A DNA stretch of 10,967 nucleotides from Podila epigama (GCA_015679605.1 JAAAVE010000268.1:13598-24564); one strand, 5' to 3'. Positions 1-9,355 are shown, numbered from the stretch's first letter. Translations and numbers: made by a program. Notes: generated by a model from the letters alone, not told the origin.

Positions 1-255
1 AAAAAAAAAAAAGAAAAAAAAAAAAGGAAAAAATCTCATTTGCAAGGAATAGTGCTTTGTGTTCTATACTATGATTTTGTTATGCGAGGCCACGCTTCAT
101 CCATGCCTGTTACCATCCAAAATTCAAATAGATAGATACAGCGTACACAAAGAACAACATCAAGCATCATGAACAAAACAAACAAGAACAATACTAATGG
201 TAAAACAAAAAGGTAATATTAGATCCAACAAGAGACCAAAGAAAAAAAAATAAAC
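1..255. other. 3' flank of LEO1, A-rich window edge
   Basis: This stretch lies downstream of the LEO1 stop codon (minus strand) and must hold its 3' UTR. The first 33 bases are almost pure A, with only a few G interruptions. I found no canonical AATAAA on the minus strand here and no coding signal. The short frame that opens at 219-602 runs antisense through the last LEO1 exon and is a shadow. Confidence 0.6.
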
Positions 256-2672
256 TTATTCATCATCGTCACTGTCCAAGGCTGTTCTTCTCTTCTTTGG
301 ACGTCTTTGGATCGCTTGCTCTTCCTCCTCTTCATCATCATCATCCTGCCTTGTATCATCATCTGACACAGGTGCTGCGTTCCTTGAACGACCCGCCGAA
401 TCATCACGGATATCTTCTCCTTCCGCATCCACATCATCGTCGTCAGAGCCATAACGGTCCGATCCGCGTCTCTTTCCTCCAGATCCTCCATCGCCTTCAC
501 GGTCGCGACGGCTGTCATGGTTACGGTGTCGATCAGGAGTACGGCTTCGACTGCGGCTGGCGCTCCGGCTCCGGCTCCGGCTCCGGCTGTAGCTTCGTCC
601 ACGTCGGTGATGATGGTGGCGATCTGGGCTTCGAGGGCTTCGGCTGCGAGAGCTTCGACTACGGCTCCTGCTGCGTGATCGGCTCAAGCTACGGTTGTGG
701 CGTCGATGATGGTCCCGATCACGATCACGGTCACGGTGGTCGCTACGACGAGCTGGTGAACGGCTGCGACTACGATCGCGTCGTCCACGATGATGACGGT
801 CGTCATCCTCTTCCATAGACTCGTCCTCATCACTAGAGTAACGGTTGCGAGACTTGTAGCGGTCCGATCCCGACTTTTTGATAGACTATTTTTTTTTGTC
901 CATGCATATCATCACAATGAGCAAGTACGAAACGTCAATCATAACCCATCCCAATGTCCGGAAATATAGAGACAACAAAGTATGAAAACGATCAAAACTT
1001 ACCATAATCTTTTGACGTCTCTTTTCCTCCTCGGCTTCAAATTCATCGTCTTCCTCATCCACCTCACCATCGCTCTCCTCCAGATCTTCAACAGTAAGGC
1101 CAGTGGCACGGGCGTGCTTGCTTCGCTGCGCAGCTACCTGACGACGGTTTCGGACCTGTTCCAGCTCACGTTGCTCAATCTTTTCCTTGGCTGCCTTGGG
1201 ATCACTTAATGTAGGCACCATCTTGGTCTTGACACTCTTCACATGCTTACCAGCAATCGCAGCCGTGAGCTTGCGATGGGTCATCGACTGTGTCGACTGC
1301 GGCTGGAACGTCAACGTGTCCGTGAAGGCTTGCTGGGTCTGCAACATGAGCTCCGAAGGATGATGCACCACCAAGAACTGGTGCTGATTGTTGAGTGCTT
1401 GGGCATTGACCTGGAACATTTCGTCACCCAAAACAAGCGAAAAAGATCCGTCCGACCAGCGCACAAATCGAGCGTTGGACTCCTTCTCCCGCTCAATTGG
1501 TGGAATGCTGGGGTCCTCGTTCTGTCCTTCCTTGAACCGCCATCGGATAGTGTTCTCTACCTTTAACTTGATGCTCTGCATATTTTCTTGTTCGTTGCCT
1601 TCCTTTTCCAGGTCATCATCATAGGTGTCTGGCGAAAAGGGCTTGGTGTCGACGTTCAAAAAGTTGGGCAAGCGAGACAGGTAAATCTAAAGTTATAGTA
1701 GTTAAAAAGTAACAATATGTGTGCATGAGTTGCTGCTGTTCTTGCTGTTGAAGGGTTGCAAGGGATTGGCATCAGGACAGATATTAAAATAAAACAAACT
1801 AAGCAAGGGAAACCTCCACCTCCAGGTAACGATTTCACATATAACCCTTTTGCTCTCCTTTCTTCTCACCTTGTCGTCAGAGCTATAGGGAAGGCCAACG
1901 TCGGGCAATTGGACCGAGACTCTGTTCTCGATCCTGGCTTTTGACTGGGATCGATTGTATTCATGGCCCATATCCTGGTCTTCATCTGATCGATCACTAT
2001 GCTGAGCGCGTTTCTTTTGTTTGCCTTCCTTCCGCTTCCGTGCTCGCGTATCAGAGTCATCCGACAGGTCGTCCTGAGGCGTGGGCGATCTATTCATTAA
2101 TGTTTTTATAATACAACATATAAGCAGGATGAATACCAATGCAATACCTTTGTAAAAAAAAAAAGAAAGAAAAGAAGCAAAAAGGCATTGAAAACAATGA
2201 GGTCATCTTACCTGTGGCGGCGAGATTTCTGTTCACTGTGCTCTTGCTCACTCTCACTGTCTTCATCACCAAAGAGATCACCCATATCGACCTTGCTAGG
2301 CTGTGGCGTACTAGCTTGCTCGTCGCCCTCGTCATCTTCCTCCTCATCGTCATCAACTCTGCCAGCACGTCTCCTGACCTTTCCGCCTGAGCTGTGTCTG
2401 TGCGACTCTTCCTCTGCATCTTCTTCTTCGTCGTCGTCATCATCGCTAATTTGGTTTCGGCGACGTCGGGAATGTGCCTGTGACTTTGCGCGATCACTGT
2501 CCTCGTCAGAATCTGATCGACGTGATGTCGAGTTGTTCTGGTCATCATTCTGAGCGTGGCTCTGGCTATTGTTCACACTGTACTCCTCGTCGTCATCCTC
2601 GTCATCGTCCGAGCCGAACAAGCCCTGCATGGTATCCTCGACACGTCGAGGTGAATGTTCAGAATCCGACAT
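256..2672 (-). CDS. LEO1: LEO1, PAF1-complex subunit, with RS-rich C-terminal tail
   Basis: LEO1 is a nuclear subunit of the PAF1 complex, which travels with RNA polymerase II and supports elongation and H2B/H3 histone marks. I reconstruct four exons: 2672-2212, 2089-1870, 1686-1003 and 885-256. Introns have GT-AG ends (122, 183 and 117 nt), phases agree at every junction, and the product is 664 residues. Residues 1-227 are acidic and Ser/Asp/Glu-rich. The Leo1 domain follows (about 225-370), with LPNFLNVDTKPFSPDTY near 233, NTIRWR at 272 and VRWSDGSFSLVLG at 302. Residues 385-420 are a charged helical stretch. Exon 4 adds an RS/RD/His-rich tail (about 488-590) and then acidic and basic patches ending in KKRRTALDSDDDE, typical of LEO1 C-termini. 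The start is the first ATG, just upstream of the usual acidic N terminus. The RS tail is the odd part. Family call is secure; the acceptor of exon 4 is the least certain junction. Confidence 0.92.
563..588. repeat. CTCCGG tandem repeat coding Ser-Arg dipeptides
   Basis: About four perfect hexamer units occur on the plus strand inside LEO1 exon 4. On the coding strand they read as alternating Ser and Arg codons (AGC/CGG type). The flanking RS codons use more varied triplets, so this block looks like a recent slippage expansion inside an older RS domain. Confidence 0.75.
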
Positions 2673-2800
2673 TGAAATGTGATCTTGTCGCTTTGTTTAT
2701 CTTTTTTGTTTGAACACTTTTAGAGTAATCACAGACGCGTCTCTTTTAGTGCTTTTTTCTTCTTTTCTTGTATTGGTCGTACAAGTGAGTAGAAACGAGG

Positions 2801-2808
2801 TATATAAA
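2801..2808. promoter_or_regulatory. TATA-like element
   Basis: The sequence is TATATAAA. It sits 129 bases from the LEO1 start and about 410 from the PA-TM-RING start. Distance favours LEO1, whereas orientation (TATATAAA on the plus strand) would favour the other gene. The core TATATA is symmetric, so direction is not decided. Confidence 0.4.
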
Positions 2809-2943
2809 GTGTTATCCCCACCGTCAATGGCAATAGGGAATGGTGTGTCAGGGATTGTTGAGCAGGAATGGATGTGATTGAGTGTTTTTTTCAGATCCCA
2901 TTTCCTTTTGAGAATACAAAAAAATAAGGTGAACTCTTACTTG

Positions 2944-2957
2944 AGGGGCGTCCCCCT
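2944..2957. promoter_or_regulatory. Inverted pair of STRE-like boxes
   Basis: AGGGG and CCCCT face each other across four bases. In yeasts this pentamer is the stress response element bound by Msn2/4-type C2H2 zinc fingers. Whether this fungus uses it is not known from the sequence. Confidence 0.35.
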
Positions 2958-3125
2958 TATTTTTGTACGTACTTTGGTGTGTGCAACGACGCCCTCAGCA
3001 CACCGTCCGTCCATCCACCGCTTTGCCTTATTTGACTGTGCCCAAAAATAAATCTTCACACCCTTTTTTATTTTGCATGCATTTGCATTTGCATGTCCCT
3101 GTTCTTTACTGATTCTTCACTTCTC

Positions 3126-3149
3126 AACAATTCATTTTCATTTTCATTT
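3126..3149 (+). repeat. TTTTCA short tandem repeat in the leader
   Basis: About four hexamer units (CATTTT register) lie about 70 bases upstream of the PA-TM-RING start codon. They merge into a CT-rich tract of TCTC and CACTC words reaching the ATG. This is probably part of the promoter or 5' UTR. Confidence 0.55.
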
Positions 3150-3219
3150 TCATTCGACTCTCTCATTCTCTGTCTCTCACACTCACACTCTCAATTCTCT
3201 TCATTGTCACCCACTCTCA

Positions 3220-5214
3220 ATGTTTCGGGGTGCATCCTTCCTACTGTTCCTTAACTGGCTTTGCATTGTCATTTGGCTTATCTCGTCGTTTGAAGCAACG
3301 GATGCCACCATTGTGGTTCTCGTACGTTCTTTCTCCTTCTTTTTTTTTCTTCCACGCTTTGAGTTGTATTCATGTGTGTGTGTGCTTAGCGTGTCAGTAC
3401 TCACATACTACGCGCGCAACTACTTTTCAGTTAAAAAAAGAACCTCTAAGCTCTCTGGTTTTTTTATCTTGAAAGAATCACAGGCTCACTCATTTTTCTC
3501 AACACACACACACACAAAAAAATTCTACCCTAAACCCTAGGCAACGAACGACACGTATGTCGATCGGACTGCGGCGTTTGGTCCACGGATCCCAGAAGAA
3601 GGCATCACCCTCAGTCTAGTAGCTATCGAGACACTCGATGGCTCAGATCAGTCTGCCTGCCGCGCGGTCAAAGGCGCTCCTGCGAATATGACCTGGGTCG
3701 CCCTTGTTGAACGAGGTGGCAACTGTAGCTTTGTAGCCAAAGTCCGGAATATGCAGGCTAGCGGTGCTGCGGCTGTCATTGTAGGCGATTCACAACGAGG
3801 TGGACTCATCACAATGTATGCTCGAGGTAAGCACTGTGTTTTTTTTTTTTTTGTTTCCTGTTCAACTTTTATTTTGTTGCGGCATTTAGTTTGTGCGATC
3901 ATTACGTCTTATTTCACATTTTTTTGCCCTTTGCTGCACGTTCTGTGCATCCCCTTGGAAATTGCATGTATATCATGTGGAGGTGCAAAAAGAAGAAAGA
4001 GATGAGAGAGCGAGAGAGAGACCTCGTAGGAATCACGCGACTCATCTACAAATTTTCATGTCCCGCTCTTATTTTGTTTGCTATCATGCCATTCTTTTTT
4101 TTTCTTTTTTAGAGGACACGTCCGATGTCTTGATCCCATCCGTCTTTATTGCTCAGCAACACTATCGTGAACTACGCTATCTTGGCATGGAGCTAGGCAA
4201 AGAATATCTCGTCAAACTAACACCCGATGACATGCAATGGTACGCTGACAGCCAGTGTTTGTATCCTTATGTTGCAACTGCTAGATTCCTTAAAAAAATT
4301 AATCTTTTTACTTCACTTTCCTAGGCCTGTGCTGGACGTTATCATCTTCATCATCCTCTCGCCAGCGTTTGTTGTCTTGTTCTTGTACTTTATGTGGCGC
4401 GTGCGTCTGCACCAGCAGCAAGTAGCAGACTTGGCACCAACTGAAGTTGTGAGCAATCTGCCCATCAAAATCTTTTACCGCGCAAAACTACAAGAGAATG
4501 ACCCTGTGGAATGTGTCATTTGCCTTGAAGACTATGAAGACGAGGATGAACTGCGGGTCCTGCCATGTAAACATCAATACCATGTCGCGTGTATTGACAA
4601 TTGGCTGACAACCCGCAAAAAGTTTGTAAGGAGACTGCCCAAGAAAGAAACAAAAGAAAAGAAAAGAAAAGAAAAGGTCAGCTCGGGAATACGAAAAAGG
4701 ATAAAACACACACTGATACTTATCTGTGTATTTCTCTTTCACATTTCTGTAGTGTCCAATCTGTAAAAGAGACATTTGCAATGCTACAGAGACAACGCCG
4801 CTGCTCAGCAATGCAAGCACACCGTCTTCATCTTCGTCATCGTCGCCTCCTCTGTCCAATATGAATGCCAATCAGAGACGGACCAACGGTCTATCTTCAC
4901 AGCAGCCATTCTCTATCCATTCTGGTGGGACCCCATCTTCAAGGTCTTCAAGAGGGACACGGCGACCATCCCGTCGGTCATCGGCACATATATCAGCCCC
5001 ATTCGCAGCCCAGTCATCATCTGCCCCAGCAGCCACATCCTCCGCATCCTCCACGCCACAACTACCATCGCAGGAACAACTAGCGACCCAAAACACGACA
5101 GATACAGTCATTGACATACCAACATCTGTAACATCAGATACACATGAGCTTGCAAGACCTGACTCTGACACTACAGATACCACTCACGAGAACAATGTTC
5201 ATATAAGGGATTAA
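3220..5214 (+). CDS. PA-TM-RING family E3 ubiquitin ligase
   Basis: This is a membrane-anchored RING-H2 ubiquitin ligase of the secretory/endolysosomal system, resembling RNF13/RNF167/GRAIL-type proteins. Five exons (3220-3321, 3541-3826, 4113-4239, 4325-4625, 4753-5214) join in phase to give 425 residues; introns are 219, 286, 85 and 127 nt. Residues 1-27 are a signal peptide. A protease-associated lumenal domain covers about 55-170, with [19 protein letters not shown] and AAAVIVGD as hallmarks and N-glycosylation sequons at Asn37, Asn83 and Asn95. The membrane helix is about 175-197 and ends in WRVR. All eight zinc ligands are present: Cys235, Cys238, Cys253, His255, His258, Cys261, Cys273 and Cys276. 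The tail (about 280-425) is Ser/Thr/Pro-rich and probably disordered. The ligand pair Cys273/Cys276 is coded by the first codons of exon 5, which confirms the intron 4 acceptor. The family is clear; the substrate is unknown. Confidence 0.9.
3500..3516. repeat. CA microsatellite in intron 1 of the PA-TM-RING gene
   Basis: A run of ACACAC units is followed by an A run within intron 1 (3322-3540). It has no coding role. Confidence 0.7.
4653..4676. repeat. AAAAG pentamer repeat in intron 4 of the PA-TM-RING gene
   Basis: About four tandem AAAAG units lie inside intron 4 (4626-4752). They keep the RING reading frame open into the intron, which is why an unspliced frame of 179 codons appears here. 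Confidence 0.7.
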
Positions 5215-5591
5215 TGTCACTTTCTTTTTCTCTGTTTTTCATCAATCATTCTCTACATCCTGTCATACCATCCTCGTTTTTTTTCTGGAAATCAAATTGC
5301 GACATACGAGGGTGAAGAAAATATGTCGCTTTGTAGTTGTCTTTTGCGCACAAAGAAAATAAATAATAAAAACAAAGAGGAATTTAGGTGGCATGCTTGA
5401 GTATTTTACAAGTTTCGATGTTATTTTTTTTTTCTAATTCATTTCATGACTTTTTTGTTTGTTTGTTTGTTTGATTGTACAATGCTACAAGTGAGTATAT
5501 GCTGAAAACAAAACATGCATTCAGTCTGCTTGTCTGTATGCGTGTTTTGATCTCTGTCTATCATGGTACCAGGTAGCAAATATTTTATGCA
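5215..5591. other. Spacer between convergent genes
   Basis: Both flanking genes end into this 377-base, AT-rich stretch, so it must hold both 3' UTRs. It contains two AATAAA signals for the plus-strand gene and a GTTT tandem repeat at 5457-5472 (four units). No coding signal, tRNA or hairpin is evident. The small plus frame at 5627-5821 lies antisense to exons of the SLF2-like gene and is rejected. Confidence 0.65.
5358..5370 (+). terminator. Poly(A) signals of the PA-TM-RING gene
   Basis: Two AATAAA hexamers occur at 5358-5363 and 5365-5370, 144 bases after the stop codon and in the right orientation. The cleavage site is not visible from the sequence. Confidence 0.55.
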
Positions 5592-8500
5592 TTATGAGGC
5601 AACTGCAAAGTTGAGGACAGTCTGCCGTGAGCCTATTTACGTATAATTGTACGACACATATTAGCTCCTTGGTACACAAAAAAGCAAATAACCCCGTCTA
5701 CAAGTTGAGAGAGAGAATGTCGATGGAATTTTACCTTGGCGATGAATGGCCCCAAAATACAACCGTGTTACAAGTCTCTGAATCATGTCCTTGGTCTAAC
5801 AAATGCAAAGATAGCGAGTGATAAAAAAAAGGTTATTCTATCCGTTTGTAGTAAACATTTTACCTGAAATCCTTGAACTAGAAACAACTACAACGAATTC
5901 AGGTACATACCAATGTGCGCTCCATGAAAGCAGCGCGAACATCCACTAAGAAAAAAAAAAAAGGACAAAAATCAGTGCTGAAAATAAGAAACAAAAATAA
6001 ATAAAAAAAAAATCTGCCAATCCGTTCTTACCGATTCGACCGTGCATCACTTTGAGTTTCTGTACAATGGGTTCCAGAGCTTGACGTCCATACGCCGCAA
6101 TCATCTCTTCATCATCCAAACAATAGCCCAACACCTGGATGCGTCGTCCAAGCGCCTTATAATCCGTCTTGGAGCTCACCATAAAACCCGCGTCTACATA
6201 CAATGCTTTGTGAATCTCTTCCAAATCCGGTGAGGTTTGTCCTTGCCTTAACGGCGTCAGACCCAAGTGCATTATCGCAACATTGCGCCGTGTCAACTGA
6301 AGCCGTTCCGAAACCGCTGGTAGACGGTGGAGGATCAACAAAATGAACGGCAATGATGTTCCAAAATTCTTGTTAATCTCTTCACACAACAGAGGCCACT
6401 CTGAGCCCCACACCGGCGATGGAATCGCATCCAACAGTGCCGCCAATGTCACTCCCAAGAGCGATTGAACATCCCCAATAATCGGATCGGTCGTAATACT
6501 CAACAGTAGAATCACTATTCTCCGAATTTCGGCCGCGTCATAAAAGAGTGGATCCTGAGTTGCTGACAGGTTCACGAGCTTGAGCAAGATCTTGAGGTTA
6601 CTACGAGGAAACTTTGGTGCATCCGATGGAATGTTGCGTTCGGTGGATGTCTCTCGTGTCACAGGCTGTACTTGCCATCCAGGTAAAAGGTATTCATCCT
6701 TGGCTCCGTATGATCGAAAAGCGCGGACAATATCCTCGTAATCCACACCCAGGAGATTGGACTTGCGCAAGATCGATCGTTGCAACGTTCCAAAGACAGA
6801 CTGACACACCATTTGATCCTTCTCAATAGATACCACATGGACCAGCCAACGGAAGAGGACCCGGGGCATCGGCCAGATCGATGAGCATAGAACCATCAAA
6901 TACGGCGAGCACAAAAAGCTATTTCTCTCCAGAGCCGTCCTCGTATGTTTGACTACCTTGAGCATCACTGTGTCAGTACAATCAACGTCCTCCAATTCCA
7001 GCGGTTCGATCGACATTTCCTATCCACGGTTCATTGTTGATACATGGTATTAGTACGACATCTCCCTCGTAGTCGACATTGGTATGTTACATGACATATT
7101 GAGCATCAATTTTTTACCTTTGGCCAATGTACAAAAAACTCTACGATATCTTCTACGATATCTGTCTCCTCTTCCTGAATAATCTCGTTCAGAGCTTCTT
7201 CTTGTTCTTCTGAAAGGACCCCTTTTGGTATAACCGGTTTGCTGTCAATATCCAGATAGTCTTCTTCCTTGATTTCTTGCAAAAGCTAAAATGAAGTGTA
7301 AAAGTGGTAGAAAAAGGAAAAATGAGGATAGATACGCAATTGATGAAGAAGGGTTGCCAATGCTTAAGCTTGACTGGGAAACATAGTAAAATAGCAACAA
7401 AAGGAAACAATCCATACCCCATCATCCAAGACGAGACCGCTCGCTGCAGAATTGAGATCGTAACCTGATTTTTCTCTCCGCTTCTTTTCTTTTAAGAGTA
7501 CGTCAAGTGAGAACAGGGCTGGTTTTTTGGGTGCTGGCTTTCTGGTAGGGATAGGTGGCGTTACTACTTGCTTCTTGGCTGCTGCCATGTTCCTGGTTGA
7601 ACGTCTTGTGGGTCGTTGGGTTGCATTAGTGATTGCTTCGTCCTCGTCCTCTGATAACCGTAGGTCTATGTCGGATTCAAGAGATAGTGGTGCAAGGGCA
7701 GGCATCGGTGTGGATGGAGTTGATGATGTATCCTTTTTTGATACAATAGCTTCAAAGGGGTGGTCCTCCAGGTCTGAATCCGATTCTTCTGATTCCTAGT
7801 GAATGTGTATAGATTTATGATTGTCATGTCAGTCACCTTAATTATGGCATGAAATGTCGTTTGAATGAATGATCCTCATGACCCTCATTCCATAATACAT
7901 CATTAACTCACCAAGTGCAGTCTTTTGCTCTTGAGATTTTGAAGGTCGGGCAGATCATCATCTGAGGAGAGATCATATGTAGATTTGACAGGCTTCGTTC
8001 CATTCACACTTTTAGGAGAGGAGGGAGATGGTTCAGCATCAGACGCAGACAATGACTCTGGTGGTTCTATTTCGGCCAAGTGTCAGGAAACAAAAAAAAA
8101 GGAACAAACGGATAATAAGCTCATTTGATCAGAAAAAAAAAGTCAACCTCTTCTGACCATGATAGAAACGCGCGAATGGCCGCATTCTTACCGGAACACG
8201 GCGATGTTCCAAAGACCCTGTCATCGTTCCAGTCTGCCTCTGAATCGGGGTCCGACCCTTCTATCACCACATCCTCTACATCACTGTTTCCGGTCTCGAC
8301 CTTTGGTGTCACTTTTGGTGCCGTTGCTGTTGCTGCTGTTATTTCTTGACTATTTGATGAGAGATGCCAGAACGAATCCCCTGTAGTTCCTCCTTCAGAC
8401 AGCATTTCCTTGTCCATGACAGCTGCAAGTTTATCCTTGAAAGATTGGAGTGGTGGTGAAGCCAGAGGCCCGAGATCTTTTCGTTTAGGCTTTCGTGGTG

Positions 8501-9355
8501 AGAGAGTAAGCCGTCGAAGGGATTCTCCAGAGACTTGGGACCCAAAGTCAAATGATACCAAGTGATCGATCGGGTCTGGTTCAGATTCAAATGGCGAAGG
8601 TTCAGCAAGGAATTTGTTCCTCGGTGATGTTGGGTTGGACGATACTTTCTGTGGAAAGGTTCTAGGTGAATGTTTAATGTCCTTGCTCAAGTCAAGGTAG
8701 TCGTCATGATCCTGGACATGGTAGTTGGGGTCTTCGCCAAAAGTGTCGAAATCGTCGTTGAACGGGTTATTCGAAAATGGATCGTCTGATGATGGTATTG
8801 ATTCTGGATCTCCTTTAAGCTTGGAACTATGCACAGAGGTATCTGCTTTTGTCCGTGATTGAGCCGGGGTGGAGACATGTTCTTCCTTAATGACAGGTGC
8901 CAAAACTGCCTCAGGTTGAGGTTTGGGTTGAGGTTGAGGTTGAGGCTGGGGCTGGAGTTGAGAACTAGAGCGTATTAAGTTGTCAGTGCTACTTTTTTTT
9001 CATTGGTGGCGAGTTTATGAGCTGTGAAGATGAAGGGTCAAAACCAATGGAGCAATTGCCTCGGCATACTTCTCACCTTGATTGCGATGAGAGTGTGGAC
9101 CGAAAGAAGGATTCAATTGTATGTGTGTTCTCCTTTGTCTTTGGTGTCGCCGTCGGTGACATGTATTGAAAGAACTTTGTGATTTGCGGCGTCCTGTAGA
9201 TTGACAATCAGAAGTGAACATTAGAAATGAAGGTACCATGTGGAGTTATGAGTAATTTGAAGATCCCGGTCATTCACGCATTCACATTGTCTCCTGTTGG
9301 TGCTGCATTTTTTTATTTTTTACTTTGAAGACCCTGGTCGCGAGGCCTTGCCCAT
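5592..9355 (-). CDS. SLF2/Nse6-like CANIN-domain protein (SMC5/6 factor)
   Basis: CANIN proteins (human SLF2; Nse6 is a likely fungal relative) bind SMC5/6 and bring it to damaged or stalled DNA. I join ten exons: 9355-9324, 9193-9077, 8964-8192, 8066-7912, 7795-7418, 7285-7118, 7019-6032, 5945-5911, 5795-5735 and 5632-5592. All nine introns are GT-AG, 86-132 nt, and every phase matches, giving 915 residues. Residues 12-19 (TPQITKFF) and 34-41 (THTIESFF) are PIP-box-like. A Pro-Gln repeat follows at about 51-67, then a long disordered acidic region with VVIE (282-285) before acidic residues. FSLDVLLKEKKRREK (454-468) opens the conserved part. The helical CANIN region runs about 486-900, with VLFRWLVHVVSI and NLKILLKLVNL as the clearest segments. 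The start is the ATG in GACGACATGG. The last two exons are less certain: reading on from exon 9 gives a stop at 5661 instead. The family call rests on remembered resemblance to human SLF2. Confidence 0.8.
8913..8956. repeat. GGTTGA-type hexamer repeat coding Pro-Gln
   Basis: Seven imperfect hexamers (GGTTGA, GGTTTG, GGCTGG variants on the plus strand) lie in exon 3 of the SLF2-like gene. On the coding strand they read as alternating Gln and Pro/Lys codons. The repeat links the N-terminal motif pair to the disordered region. Confidence 0.75.

Larger units (their letters stand above)
2673..3219. promoter_or_regulatory. Divergent promoter region, LEO1 / PA-TM-RING
   Basis: The 547 bases between two divergent start codons must carry both promoters. 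Visible elements are a TATA-like TATATAAA at 2801-2808, about 130 bases before the LEO1 ATG; an ACGCGT palindrome at 2735-2740; and AGGGG-N4-CCCCT at 2944-2957. There is also a CATTTGCATTTGCATG block near 3079-3094 and, next to the plus-strand gene, a TTTTCA repeat followed by a CT-rich tract (about 3126-3219) of the kind found just before fungal start codons. The 155-codon open frame starting at 3073 is low-complexity read-through of this leader into exon 1 and intron 1, not a gene. Roles of the elements are inferred from their sequence only. Confidence 0.6.

Noticed and set aside
297-818. Plus-strand open frame of 173 codons antisense to LEO1 exon 4
   Set aside because: It mirrors the RS/RD-rich coding repeat. 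The antisense of Ser/Arg/Asp codons rarely gives stops, and the product is a Gly/Ser/His/Asp low-complexity string with no start context or promoter.
2188-2553. Plus-strand poly-Ser frame antisense to LEO1 exon 1
   Set aside because: It is the reverse reading of GAT/GAA/GAC acidic codons (giving Ser runs). It is a shadow of the acidic N terminus.
3085-3094. ATTTGCAT words resembling an animal octamer site
   Set aside because: The word is part of a short CATTTG repeat, and octamer factors of the POU class are not known from fungi.
3073-3540. Plus-strand 155-codon frame upstream of and across PA-TM-RING exon 1
   Set aside because: It runs in another frame through the CT-rich leader, exon 1 and the whole of intron 1. 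Its composition is Phe/Ser/His low complexity, and the signal peptide lies in the other frame.
4488-4871. Minus-strand frame over the RING exon and intron 4
   Set aside because: It is antisense to the zinc-ligand-coding exon and to the AAAAG repeat, with no recognisable domain.
4872-5183. Minus-strand 103-codon frame over exon 5 of the PA-TM-RING gene
   Set aside because: It is antisense to the Ser/Thr-rich tail, whose codons give Val/Gly/Asp in reverse. It has no domain and no splice partners.
5627-5821. Plus-strand 64-codon frame near the end of the SLF2-like gene
   Set aside because: It covers exon 9, intron 9 and part of the last exon in reverse. The minus-strand reading splices in phase and continues the CANIN protein.
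6614-6829. Plus-strand frame inside exon 7 of the SLF2-like gene
   Set aside because: It is antisense to the continuous 329-codon CANIN exon.
8121-8191. Continuation of exon 3 of the SLF2-like gene to the stop near 8121
   Set aside because: The strong GTAAGA donor at 8191 matches the phase of the next exon. Reading on ends in a T-run-coded Phe stretch, and the alternative donor further on breaks the frame.
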